Source: CAZEAN01 sp964510225
GTDB lineage: Bacteria > Planctomycetota > Planctomycetia > Isosphaerales > Isosphaeraceae
Assembly: GCA_964510225.1 (NCBI GenBank)
Contig: CAZEAN010000049.1
Coordinates: forward strand, 1 to 42,641
DNA: 42,641 bases
Reading direction: 5' to 3'
Below, piece by piece: positions 1 through 7,851 of the stretch. A program made the position numbers and the translations under genes. Within the stretch, counting starts at the first letter, position 1; each line of letters begins with the position of its first letter. Below the pieces are notes generated by a model. It did not search any database. It saw only the letters and a list, made by a program, of their open reading frames with translations, and was not told the DNA's origin.

Positions 1-95
1 AGACGCGGGTATGCCCCTGCGGGATGGGAAGTTTGTTTGGAGCGTGAACGCCTACATTACGACTTTCCGTTCACTCGCCTTTAGATTTGGATTCA

Positions 96-1166
96 ATGAA
101 CCAGTTGATTGTCGGAGATATCCACGGCTGTTATGCAGAGTTGCAGGACCTGCTGGACAAAGCCGGCTTGGCTGCGAGCGACGAGATCATTGCTCTCGGC
201 GACGTCGTCGACCGAGGACCAGACTCCGTTCGTGTAATAGATCTCATTCGGCATGGTCAGAATGTGAGATGCATTCAGGGCAACCACGAAAGAAAACATG
301 TGCAGTCTTGGCGTGGTAGAGTCAGGCCAGCATTGTCGCAGCTCATAACGCGACGCCAGATCGGCGATGCCGAATACCCCGCCGTTTGCGAGTTTGTCGC
401 CACACTGCCGACGTTTCTCGAGCTAAGCGACGCGGTTGTGGTTCACGGTTTCTATGAACCAGGAGTCCCGCTCTACGATCAGCGGGATACAGTTCTTACG
501 GGGACACTTTCCGGCGAGCGTTACTTAAAGGATATGCTCACTCAGCCGTGGTACGAGCTTTATGATGGTGACAAACCTCTGCTAGTGGGACACCACGACT
601 ATTCGGGCCGCGGGCGACCTTTTGTGCATCGAGAGCTCGTCTTCGGTCTAGATACCGGTTGTTGCCACGGCGGTCAGCTAACCGGTATTCTACTTCCGGA
701 GTTTCGATTCGTTTCTGTTCCAAGTCGGCGTGACTATTGGACGGAACTTAAGCAGGAACATGCCGACATACGGTACCAAACAACTCCGTTAGCGGACCTC
801 TCGTGGGAGAGTGCAGACGACTACGTTTGTTCGGGGCGACGTCAGCAGAATCCCTCGAATGAGGTCCAGCATCGCATTTCGCACATCGAGCAACTGCTGG
901 TCGATGCCGAACAGGCGTTGACGCCACTTTTCGATACAATAGTCCAAAAACACGCCGAGATTGTAGCTCAACTCCGTAACGATTGTTTCTTCGATGATCT
1001 TTCGAGCAAGGAGCAAGGTCGCGTGTACGCTAACCTAATCGGCAATTCGCCATTGTCGCCATTCTTGCACCGCATTCGCAGAGGCCGCATGAGCGCCGGG
1101 GATCTCCGCAATTACTTCGGTAAACCGGCAAAACTGCTAGAATTCGTTAGGCAGCTGAAGATCTGA
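96..1166 (+). CDS. Calcineurin-like metallophosphoesterase (PPP-type Ser/Thr phosphatase or nucleoside polyphosphatase)
   Basis: The 356-residue product carries the binuclear-metal phosphoesterase signature in order: GDIHGCY (D8, H10), GDVVDRGPDS (D36, R40) and GNHE (N63, H64), with further metal-ligand candidates in VVVHG and GHHDY. This is the core of PPP-type protein phosphatases and of diadenosine tetraphosphatase-like (ApaH/PrpE) enzymes, so it should hydrolyse phosphomonoesters or phosphoanhydrides in the cytoplasm; the substrate cannot be read from the sequence. The last ~150 residues lie beyond the usual catalytic core and look alpha-helical, with no family I recognise. A TTG at 87 would add three residues; ATG at 96 is preferred because the GDIHG motif then falls near residue 7 as usual. 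No clear ribosome binding site is visible. It is the leftmost gene of the putative island and lies ~0.9 kb from a protein-kinase-like gene on the other strand. Confidence 0.85.
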   Translation: MNQLIVGDIHGCYAELQDLLDKAGLAASDEIIALGDVVDRGPDSVRVIDLIRHGQNVRCIQGNHERKHVQSWRGRVRPALSQLITRRQIGDAEYPAVCEFVATLPTFLELSDAVVVHGFYEPGVPLYDQRDTVLTGTLSGERYLKDMLTQPWYELYDGDKPLLVGHHDYSGRGRPFVHRELVFGLDTGCCHGGQLTGILLPEFRFVSVPSRRDYWTELKQEHADIRYQTTPLADLSWESADDYVCSGRRQQNPSNEVQHRISHIEQLLVDAEQALTPLFDTIVQKHAEIVAQLRNDCFFDDLSSKEQGRVYANLIGNSPLSPFLHRIRRGRMSAGDLRNYFGKPAKLLEFVRQLKI

Positions 1167-1388
1167 GGAAACGCTCACCGAAAGACGCATAGCTGACGCC
1201 TCGGCGCGGTGCGGCCGAAATGATGCAGTAGCAGAATTCCACAACAGACGGCTTGCGTTCGAAGCTAGGAACGACATTGTGCGTCGTGTTTTTCGTCCTC
1301 CCCATGAATTCACGACTCGGTACAGCGCGCCTGCACGCGAGCGGACCCGCGACACCGGCATTCGTTGGCAGAGTTGGGAGTTTCATTG

Positions 1389-1808
1389 ATGACAAGGAAA
1401 GAAAGTCGGTTGGAAGTCACGATTGTCTTCGACGAATCCACCAATCCGCACTTCGCAAGCGGCAATCACTCTGGCGAGCCGATAGGAATATACCACGAAG
1501 AGGCTGGCGAGCGATTGTTGGAGGGACTCCGGAACCGAGGTTCGAAACTTCCAGTTGAAGCACAAGTGTCGTCTCGATCGGAAATTGTGATGTGCGCCTT
1601 GGAAGAGACATGGGGCGAGATCCAGTTTGAATTGCAGCTTGAAAGCAAGGCGAGCGAAAGCCTTGAACAGGCTGTCCGTGAGACACTTGAGCGTTGTTTT
1701 AACTGTGAAATCGAAATCGAGAGCGAGGAGTTTTTCCTAGAAGAAGCACTGGTGCGGACACTTGAGACCGTAGTTGATATCCGAAGATGTAAATGGTCTG
1801 CGTACTGA
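1389..1808 (+). CDS. Hypothetical acidic protein (139 aa)
   Basis: I do not recognise this protein. It is 139 residues long with no signal peptide or membrane segment. Its C-terminal half is strongly acidic and probably helical, with alternating glutamate and hydrophobic residues around a single CFNCE sequence. ATG at 1389 is chosen over an upstream TTG at 1365 because GGGAG at 1375-1379 lies a suitable distance before it. It follows the phosphatase on the same strand by about 220 bp and is convergent with the kinase-like gene. The length of the frame and its Shine-Dalgarno-like sequence support a real gene; function unknown. It is probably cargo of the ssrA island. Confidence 0.5.
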   Translation: MTRKESRLEVTIVFDESTNPHFASGNHSGEPIGIYHEEAGERLLEGLRNRGSKLPVEAQVSSRSEIVMCALEETWGEIQFELQLESKASESLEQAVRETLERCFNCEIEIESEEFFLEEALVRTLETVVDIRRCKWSAY

Positions 1809-2042
1809 CTCTTCCTCCTTATAACATCCACACCAGTTTCGTAGTTGTGCGTTATCCGCGAGGTCGTGGCCGCTGCACCGACCAGCGGCCCCGGAAGCCG
1901 ATGGTCTCTACGAACCAACCCACTTGCTCTCGTCGCAACTTCCTTTCTGCGGGTCGCTTGCGATTTGGCTGTCACTTCGGCGACGCCATTGTTCGCCAAC
2001 ATTCTGTACCGAATTCTGTATCTCGCTCGGTAGGCTGCACAT

Positions 2043-3467
2043 TCACCAGCCGACGACGACCAAAGCGCTTGCTACGAGCAGTGCCAAGATCACCGCAAGT
2101 TCCCCCACCACGATCGCCAGATGCACGAATTCGGGACGGTTCACGTTTTTTGCTGGCATCTTCAACCACACTCCCAGCACACTTATCAGCCGCTCTTGTC
2201 GCTCTGCAAATGTCAGAATCGACAACGGGACAAGCGAGCCAAGAGTGATCCCCGCAGTCAACAGCGATCGCGCACCGAAGCGAAGCCAGGCCTCACGACT
2301 GCCCGCGCCCGCGCCGGCACCGTCACCGATCAGCCATCCGGTTAGTCCAAATCCAAGTACCGCCACATGAACAAGGCAGAGGAACCACAGGAAGATGGTT
2401 ACTCGACGCAGCCAAGTCTCACCCCCACCGAGCCACTCGAGTACGCGGTCGCCATCTTGTCGATGATCAACTGGCCTTCTGTGCTTGACGCGCGGCGGCG
2501 TGGAAACGCCTGCAAGCCGCGCTAGGTCGCCAGTCTCCGGCCGCTTCTCTTCCGCAATTTCAAAGATGTTCTCTTGCTGGAGGTGAACCAGCTTCGCTCC
2601 AAGCGGGCTCACGGAAAGTCGCGAAACGAGCAGATCTCGCTTCCACTCCGTCGGTGGCTCCTCGAAGTCGCAGTCCGAATCGAAGCAGATGAGTTCCAAC
2701 AGCAGCATGTCTCGCGAATATCGATCGGAGAAGGGCGCCGCACGCTGTGGGTTACCCTGTGATAATCGCTCCAGCTCGGGAGGACAGTAACCGCGGGTGC
2801 CGAACGTGCCTCCCTCGGCCGTCGATAGCGCTGCCAATTCGCCGGCATGCGCCGCATTGAATGCGTCAAAATCGATCAAGTACAAGGTCGGCTCGCGCGG
2901 TTGCGCATCAATGTTCACGATGATGTTGTTGGGTGAGAGGTCGCCGTGCACCATGCCGTTACGTTCCAAGAAGATCAATCCCCGCAACAGATTCTCGACG
3001 CAACGTCGCCGCAAATCGTCATTCATCCGCGCGGCGCCGTCCACGACATCCAGCTTGAGCTCTAGCCAGGTCCTTCCCGGAACGGCCTCAGCGAGCGAAC
3101 AGGTGAAGTCGAAGCCAATCCCTTGTGGTGCTCCGTCAGACTTCGTGTCCACCCAAGTTCCGGGAGCGCCGCGGAGTTCGCCTCCCCACTGATCCACCCG
3201 CTGGTCAATCAACCATCGCGTCCGCTCGACCCGCTTCGGTGTGATCTTAAGCTCGTCGAAGAACTTGACGTACGCCTTGGCGGTACCGTCGCCGTTCAGC
3301 AGCGGGTAAGCAATCCCTTCCGTTCCGGTCTTCCACGGCGGCTGACCTGGCTCGTTGCGATCGTAGTCAGCAAACACATACGTCGATCCGTTCAGATTCC
3401 AGCTTTTACCGGCGAGTTCTTTCGCTTGCAGCTGGCTTAGAGTCAACATTGTGCTACCGGCCGACAT
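2043..3467 (-). CDS. Eukaryotic-type protein kinase-like protein with C-terminal membrane segments
   Basis: The 474-residue protein has a protein-kinase fold signature: a candidate ATP-binding lysine in AYVKFF (K68), a catalytic loop HGDLSPNNI (residues 174-182), a metal-binding DFD at 199-201 in place of DFG, and GTRGYCPPEL (about 223-232) in the activation-segment/APE position. The HGDLSPNN loop, with Gly for the usual Arg, is typical of RIO/phosphotransferase-like and atypical bacterial kinases rather than canonical HRD kinases. Three hydrophobic stretches follow at about 356-380, 402-420 and 449-473, so the kinase domain is probably anchored at the cytoplasmic side of the membrane by its C-terminus. 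It is transcribed towards the phosphatase and the acidic ORF and away from the small mobile-element ORFs. ATG at 3467 or 3449 are both possible; neither has a good Shine-Dalgarno. A signalling role, possibly opposed by the nearby phosphatase, is inference. Confidence 0.75.
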   Translation of the reverse strand: MSAGSTMLTLSQLQAKELAGKSWNLNGSTYVFADYDRNEPGQPPWKTGTEGIAYPLLNGDGTAKAYVKFFDELKITPKRVERTRWLIDQRVDQWGGELRGAPGTWVDTKSDGAPQGIGFDFTCSLAEAVPGRTWLELKLDVVDGAARMNDDLRRRCVENLLRGLIFLERNGMVHGDLSPNNIIVNIDAQPREPTLYLIDFDAFNAAHAGELAALSTAEGGTFGTRGYCPPELERLSQGNPQRAAPFSDRYSRDMLLLELICFDSDCDFEEPPTEWKRDLLVSRLSVSPLGAKLVHLQQENIFEIAEEKRPETGDLARLAGVSTPPRVKHRRPVDHRQDGDRVLEWLGGGETWLRRVTIFLWFLCLVHVAVLGFGLTGWLIGDGAGAGAGSREAWLRFGARSLLTAGITLGSLVPLSILTFAERQERLISVLGVWLKMPAKNVNRPEFVHLAIVVGELAVILALLVASALVVVGW

Positions 3468-3670
3468 ATTTCGAAGTATCCCCTCGTGCTTGCTTCACCG
3501 CTGCGTGAACAATGCCAGACTCAGATTGTCCTCAAAGTCGCGCGGACGTGCATCGATCCAATGTGAAATCACTCGCTCGGCGATGTTCTGGCCCTGTCCT
3601 TCCAGCGCGTCGATTTCAGAAAAGACCGACCGTGTCAGGTGACCGACACCCGCCCGGCCGGCAAATTACC

Positions 3671-3679
3671 AAGGAGGTG
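3671..3679 (+). promoter_or_regulatory. Strong Shine-Dalgarno (AAGGAGGTG) deciding the start at 3684
   Basis: AAGGAGGTG lies four bases before ATG 3684. It is an almost perfect complement to the 16S rRNA 3' end and fixes the start 15 codons downstream of the longest possible frame. It is much stronger than the ribosome binding sites of most genes in this window. Confidence 0.8.
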
Positions 3680-3683
3680 TTCC

Positions 3684-3968
3684 ATGGCAATTGAAACTCG
3701 CGCAGCCCGCTTTGATCCGGGTTCGATCGTATTCACGAAACGTGCATTTGCTGAACTGAATGAAGACGACGTGGCCGATGCGCTGGTCCGCCATCTTAAC
3801 GGCGACTGGGGCAACCTGGACAAGTTCGATTGGGAGCTGAACGACGAGGCCGTCGAAAGCGGCGGTCGGATTCTGTCTTCCTTCGAGTCATTGGAGGGCG
3901 TCACGTTCTGGATCATCACGGAGGCCGATCGCACGACGACGACGTTTCTTTTGCCCGAGGAGTATTAG
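3684..3968 (+). CDS. Small conserved mobile-element protein ('ITEADR...LLPEEY' family)
   Basis: This 94-residue soluble protein has the pattern I associate with small proteins on plasmids and integrative elements, often mislabelled 'type I restriction endonuclease subunit M': RHLNGDWGNLD in the middle, then GGRILSSF, and a conserved end WIITEADRTTTTFLLPEEY. No enzymatic motif is seen and the name used in databases should not be taken as function. The start is set by the excellent Shine-Dalgarno at 3671-3679. It begins a series of plus-strand small genes leading to the integrase and is divergent from the kinase-like gene. Family recognition is from memory; its function is unknown. Confidence 0.8.
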   Translation: MAIETRAARFDPGSIVFTKRAFAELNEDDVADALVRHLNGDWGNLDKFDWELNDEAVESGGRILSSFESLEGVTFWIITEADRTTTTFLLPEEY

Positions 3969-4083
3969 GGCCGGTTCTGCAGAGGTTTGCCACGGAACGG
4001 ACTCGCCATCCATGTCCGTGGCTTTCAGTGCCACCGTCGGCGCGGTGGTGAAACACAACGACTTAGACAACATAGGGAGGAAT

Positions 4084-4563
4084 ATGGCAATACAAACACC
4101 CAACTTGCGATGCGGATGTGGCGGCGACTTGACAGTACTCGATCGATCAGAGCGAAGCATGACAGCGGCTTGTACCCGCTGTCGTCGTGCGTCACTGATC
4201 ATTGAGCTGCCGAGCTCATCAGTACGAATTCAGCTGTGGGACTTCCATCTCAAACGCGGCGATGTCCCTAGCGGACGGCCGCTCGCGGACCTGTCCATGG
4301 CGACCAGGCTCTACGAAGACCTGCTCTTGGATCGTTGGCCGAACTCGGCGGCAATCCTGGACTACGGGATCGACTCTTCGTCGCACCTGGGAGCCCTGCA
4401 GTATGCGGTTCGTGGTGGAGTCACGCCCTACGAACTCGACCGTGTCATAGGTGACGGGCCGGCCATTACGGAACTGGTTCGCACACCTTCAGCACAACCT
4501 TACGGTTTCGTCGAGTTTCGTACGGTTTGGGATGGAGCGTTCACGCTGACGCATCCAGATTGA
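4084..4563 (+). CDS. Hypothetical protein with N-terminal zinc-ribbon-like cysteines
   Basis: The 159-residue product starts with a likely zinc ribbon: CGCGG near residue 10 and CTRC around residue 31, i.e. two cysteine pairs about 20 residues apart. The rest is a soluble alpha/beta-like sequence without a motif I recognise. The start at 4084 is chosen because AGGGAGG (4074-4080) lies just upstream; the frame is open further 5' to 4012. It sits between two other small plus-strand genes of the island, with about 115 bp before it and 220 bp after it. Function unknown; metal binding is inferred only from the cysteine spacing. Confidence 0.6.
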   Translation: MAIQTPNLRCGCGGDLTVLDRSERSMTAACTRCRRASLIIELPSSSVRIQLWDFHLKRGDVPSGRPLADLSMATRLYEDLLLDRWPNSAAILDYGIDSSSHLGALQYAVRGGVTPYELDRVIGDGPAITELVRTPSAQPYGFVEFRTVWDGAFTLTHPD

Positions 4564-4787
4564 GCAAGATCCGGAGGTTGACTGTGGGTTCGGTCGAGGA
4601 AGGCTTGCCACCTTCCTCGGCCAAAGGTTGGCAACTGCTTCGCGCCCTGCCTGTGGCGACAACTGTCTTCGAGTGCTTTCCCGCTGAGCACACTTGTGAT
4701 GAGCGGGGGATCTGAGGAGACGCGTGCAGCCCCCAAACGAAAAGACTGCACGCATTTGTCAACATACGAGAAATAAGGAACGCGAGC

Positions 4788-5141
4788 ATGAACAACAAGA
4801 CAGACTCCAACCGCAACGCCCGCATGCCGACGGATGATGAATTCGCCCTGGTGAAAAGCGGCAACGTTACGTCGCTTTGTTGGATGAACCTCGAGGACAT
4901 TGACTGCGATCCCATACGTTTTCAGGTTTTCCGAACGGACCCGAATGACGTCAAAACAGTTCACGGATTCACTCCGTCAGATCTGCCCGACGTCGTGCGA
5001 GTCGTTCACTTCCTCGCATTCTTCTTGTCTGGGGAGGAGTACCTGGAGGCCGGGTTACGCGATGACCTCGCATGCCTAGCATCGTGTCTGGATGACGTGA
5101 TGCCTAGCAGGGAATGGTCGTTCACACCTCCCGCGAGTTAA
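4788..5141 (+). CDS. Hypothetical protein (117 aa), island gene
   Basis: The 117-residue protein begins with a polar, asparagine-rich N-terminus. It is followed by a compact domain with a hydrophobic helix (VVRVVHFLAFFLSGEEYL) and an acidic C-terminal helix. No signal peptide, membrane segment or catalytic motif is evident. AAGGAA about ten bases upstream of ATG 4788 supports the start. It lies 74 bp upstream of the next small ORF and in the same direction as the integrase, so it may be part of the same transcript. I do not recognise the family. Confidence 0.6.
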   Translation: MNNKTDSNRNARMPTDDEFALVKSGNVTSLCWMNLEDIDCDPIRFQVFRTDPNDVKTVHGFTPSDLPDVVRVVHFLAFFLSGEEYLEAGLRDDLACLASCLDDVMPSREWSFTPPAS

Positions 5142-5215
5142 TTGACTTTTACCGCTTGGCGGCGCCATGGAGGGCGCTTCCAAGCACTTTTCACTCCGCT
5201 TACACAGAGTCTCGA

Positions 5216-5452
5216 ATGGCTAAACCAGTACACCAAATTCGAGTCGGCCTCATCAAGCTTCGCGTTTGGCGAAAACGAACTCGTTCCGGCGTCCGTCACA
5301 ACGTCTCCATCGCACGCCTGTACCGCAACGGCGACTGCTGGAAAGAGTCGACTCGATTCGGACGCGACGACCTTCCGGCCGTGAGGCTTGCGCTCGACCG
5401 AGCTCACACCTGGATCTTCGAGCAAGGCCATGCGAGTGAGGTGAGCCGATGA
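5216..5452 (+). CDS. Small conserved mobile-element protein ('LYRNGDxWKESxRFGRDDLP' type)
   Basis: The 78-residue basic protein contains IRVGLIKLRVWRKRTRSG, then SIARLYRNGDCWKES and FGRDDLPAV, ending in an AHTWIFEQ helix. I recall this pattern from small proteins found beside integrases in planctomycete elements; it may be a single beta-rich DNA-associated domain, but no function is established to my knowledge. ATG 5216 is preferred to the longer frame from 5114 because the conserved part starts there and the longer form would overlap the upstream gene. Its stop overlaps the start of the HTH gene by four bases (ATGA at 5449-5452), implying translational coupling. Confidence 0.7.
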   Translation: MAKPVHQIRVGLIKLRVWRKRTRSGVRHNVSIARLYRNGDCWKESTRFGRDDLPAVRLALDRAHTWIFEQGHASEVSR

Positions 5453-5682
5453 AACCAGAAATGCAACGAACTCCGGCCGAAGCTGCGGCGATGCAACCGG
5501 CTCTGATTACGGCAACGGAGCTGGCCCAAATGATGCAGATTTCGATTCGCACGCTATGGCGCCTTCGCAGCGCAGGCGAGCTGATCGAACCGATCCGAAT
5601 TGGCGGCAACACCCGCTGGCGACTCGAAGAAGTGCGGCAGTGGATTGCCGACGGCTGTCCTCCGCCCAACGGCAGGACCTAG
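5449..5682 (+). CDS. Excisionase/AlpA-like helix-turn-helix DNA-binding protein
   Basis: A 77-residue protein with one winged-helix excisionase-type (MerR/AlpA superfamily) DNA-binding domain: LITATELAQMMQISIRTLWRLRSAGELIEPIRIGGNTRWRLEEVRQWI. The 'first decide the HTH, then hydrophobic IRIGG and RW' layout is the usual one for HTH_17/phage excisionases. It probably acts as directionality factor or transcription regulator for the adjacent integrase. GAGG a few bases upstream and the ATGA overlap with the preceding gene support the start. It ends 79 bp before the integrase start. Confidence 0.85.
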   Translation: MKPEMQRTPAEAAAMQPALITATELAQMMQISIRTLWRLRSAGELIEPIRIGGNTRWRLEEVRQWIADGCPPPNGRT

Positions 5683-5761
5683 CTGGCAACCACGACCGGG
5701 CCTGCCGAGCTTGCCCCGTCGACTCTCTCACTAAACAATGATCCACGAAAGCGAGGTTTCC

Positions 5762-7132
5762 ATGGCGACCATCTACAAACGCGACCAGGACAGGGGCAAG
5801 CGGCGTGCCTGCTGGTACATCGGTTACACCGACCACACCGGCAAGCGTCGCACGTGCAAGGGATTCACCGACAAGGGTGAGACCGAGAAGCTTGCCGCCA
5901 AGTTGGAGCACGAAGTAATGCTCCGCAAACGCGGACTTATCGACCCCGAACAAGAAAACGCTGCTGAGCGCCGCCGGGCTCCGCTCAGCGCCCATTTGAA
6001 GAGTTTCGAGAAGAGCCTCGGAAAGAACACTGAGAAGCACGTGAAGCTCACCATGAGCCGCGTCCGACGGGTGGTGGAAGGATGCGGTATGGAGACCATC
6101 GTCGACATCGAGATCGAAGCGGTCGAGGAGTTTCTCGTCGACCTGTGCGAGAGGGAGGACCTCGGCCATCGGACGTACAACCACTATGTCCAGGCCCTCG
6201 ATCCCTTCTGCAACTGGCTGGTGGCTACGAAACGAACGCCCTCCAATCCCATTCTGGGGATGGAGCGGCTGAATGCGGAGGTCGACATCCGCCACCGGCG
6301 ACGGGCGCTGACCGCCGAAGAAGTAGCCAAACTCGTCCAGTCCGCTCGTGAGAGCGGTGTGGACATCCAATGCTATGACGGGGAAACCCGTGCGAGGATC
6401 TACATCCTCTCCTACATGACGGGGCTTCGAAGAAACGAACTGGCGTCGCTCACCCCGCGGAGCTTCCGTTTGGCTGATGATCCGCCCACGGTGACGGTCG
6501 AGGCAGCTTTCTCAAAGCATCGCCGCAAGGACGTGCTGCCCTTGCACCCGGAGCTGGTCGAAATGCTCGGCCCATGGTTGGAAGGGGTGGAGCCGGACGA
6601 ACCGCTCTTTCCCAAACTGGCCCGCCGGCGAACCTGGTTGATGGTCAAGAAGGATCTGGAGCGAATCGGGATTCCCTACGAGAACGCGGACGGCATCGCT
6701 GACTTCCACGCCGCAGGGCGTCACACGCATATCACCGAGCTGCTTCGCAACGGGGCCACCCTTCCAGAGGCGAAGGAGCTCGCCCGTCACAGCGACATCA
6801 AGATGACGATGCGCTACACGCATATCGGGATGGATGATCAGGCGAAGGCCGTCCGCCAGTTGCCCTGGCACGCGCCAGTGGCGAGCCCTGAGGAACAGGC
6901 CAATCCTGGCGAGCAACACCCGCCGGACGACGACGGCTGGGAGTGTTCTGGGAGTGCCTCAGGGGTCACTGGCTGTCACAATGGGTCATCTAATGGCACT
7001 TTGGAAGAGTTGGTCCCAAACGACGCAAGCCCTGTCGGTGACAGGGCTTGGCGTCAAGAATCAGCTTCTGACAGCGATTGTCAAAAGTGGAGGCGGCGGG
7101 AATTGCACCCGCGTCCCGAGATCCGTCAGTGA
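5762..7132 (+). CDS. Tyrosine recombinase / integrase of the ssrA island
   Basis: The 456-residue protein is a phage-type integrase: an N-terminal arm-binding-like basic region, a SAM-like core-binding domain (about 75-165) and a catalytic domain with R223 (GLRRNE), a lysine in SKHRRK (about 252-256), H316 and R320 (FHAAGRH), H343 (ARHSD) and the nucleophile Y352 (MRYTHIG). The box containing H316 has three residues between His and Arg rather than the canonical two. A ~95-residue hydrophilic tail follows the catalytic domain, and its last 15 codons (from 7088) are read antisense to the 3' end of the tmRNA gene. ATG 5762 follows GCGAGG; an upstream ATG at 5738 in frame is less likely. The enzyme should integrate and excise the element by strand exchange at the ssrA 3' end. 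Confidence 0.92.
   Translation: MATIYKRDQDRGKRRACWYIGYTDHTGKRRTCKGFTDKGETEKLAAKLEHEVMLRKRGLIDPEQENAAERRRAPLSAHLKSFEKSLGKNTEKHVKLTMSRVRRVVEGCGMETIVDIEIEAVEEFLVDLCEREDLGHRTYNHYVQALDPFCNWLVATKRTPSNPILGMERLNAEVDIRHRRRALTAEEVAKLVQSARESGVDIQCYDGETRARIYILSYMTGLRRNELASLTPRSFRLADDPPTVTVEAAFSKHRRKDVLPLHPELVEMLGPWLEGVEPDEPLFPKLARRRTWLMVKKDLERIGIPYENADGIADFHAAGRHTHITELLRNGATLPEAKELARHSDIKMTMRYTHIGMDDQAKAVRQLPWHAPVASPEEQANPGEQHPPDDDGWECSGSASGVTGCHNGSSNGTLEELVPNDASPVGDRAWRQESASDSDCQKWRRRELHPRPEIRQ
7088..7132. other. Probable att site core: ssrA 3' end within the integrase gene
   Basis: These 45 bases are both the last 15 codons of the integrase (with its stop TGA at 7130-7132) and the 3' portion (T-arm, acceptor strand) of the tmRNA. 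Integrases next to tRNA/tmRNA 3' ends normally use that end as attB, so the crossover should lie here. I did not find a second copy in the same orientation to the left, so the other boundary is probably outside the window. The exact core cannot be fixed without it. Confidence 0.65.
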
Positions 7133-7454
7133 AGGCGTCTACGTGTGTAGTCAACCATTTAAATGTCGGCCGAGGAGCCCCGGCTGACGGGGTCTCTGTT
7201 GGCTTAGCTTGTCATTAAATTTAGCCTGATCAGCAACAAGCGGTTAAAATCAGGCGATCCCGCATTGGCGTCGCCGGCCGGACCTCGCGGGAGAAGGCAC
7301 GGCGCGGCGCCGTTCAACCGTTTTTAGGCGGCGAGACGGAGACCAACGTTGTTGTTGGCAGTTATGGTTTTGATCGGCTTTTTACGAGGCCTGCCGACCA
7401 ACCTCGACACGCAACCAGACACATCGGCAATCCGGTCGAACCTAGATCGCCCCC
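7088..7454 (-). ncRNA. ssrA: tmRNA (transfer-messenger RNA)
   Basis: Read on the minus strand, the RNA starts GGGGGCGATCTAGGTTCGACC and ends with a T-arm (GCGGG-TGCAATT-CCCGC) and acceptor strand CGCCTCC plus A73. The acceptor pairs over seven positions and includes the G3-U70 wobble that marks alanine-accepting tmRNA. The CCA end is not encoded (the next bases are CTT). The tag frame is at 7359-7324: resume codon GCC and then AAC AAC AAC ... GCC GCC TAA, giving ANNNVGLRLAA, with the usual LAA proteolysis end. U at -5 and A at -4 before the resume codon match the usual context. Length is 367 nt, normal for one-piece tmRNA. It rescues stalled ribosomes together with SmpB, encoded at 14221-14724. 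The T-loop has G at position 55 instead of U. Confidence 0.93.
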
Positions 7455-7851
7455 TGAGTTGTCAAAGATCATGGCTTTGACCGTTCAAATTCGACAGCCA
7501 TCTGCTATTATTCGGTGGAAACCCCTGAGGTCAAGCAAATCGACCTTATTGCTCTGGAGAGTCCGGAGCTTCCCCTTTTAATCAGCCACGAAGCTGGCAA
7601 CCACCACCCCTCCAACGTCTAAGTTCTATTCGCGCATCTCTGTATCAATAGCCGACAAACCGGTTAAAGTAGGTCGCGAATCCGATTATCAACGCTGAGA
7701 TCCGCCAGTCTTCATGCCGAGTTTCACGATGATTACAGCAATCTTCATCTTGGTGGGCCTGAGCACCATCACCTCCCATTCGATGGTCGCGCTCCGCGGG
7801 TCACTGAGCGGACAAGCACAAGGATTGAACAACGTTCCACGTCGATCCTTG
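7455..7851. other. Intergenic region upstream of tmRNA and of the ASPIC gene
   Basis: About 400 bp with no coding frame I can support. It must contain the divergent promoters of ssrA (minus strand) and of the ASPIC/VCBS gene (plus strand). A TTGAAC about 35 bases before the tmRNA 5' end is a possible -35 box, but the -10 region is poor. An in-frame ATG at 7714 would extend the ASPIC protein into this region, but the sequence there does not look coding. Confidence 0.5.

Noticed and set aside
1..30. GACGCGGGT at the left edge, similar to the tmRNA 3' region (GGGACGCGGGTGC)
   Set aside because: Only nine bases match and the orientation is opposite to that expected of a direct att repeat; most likely chance.
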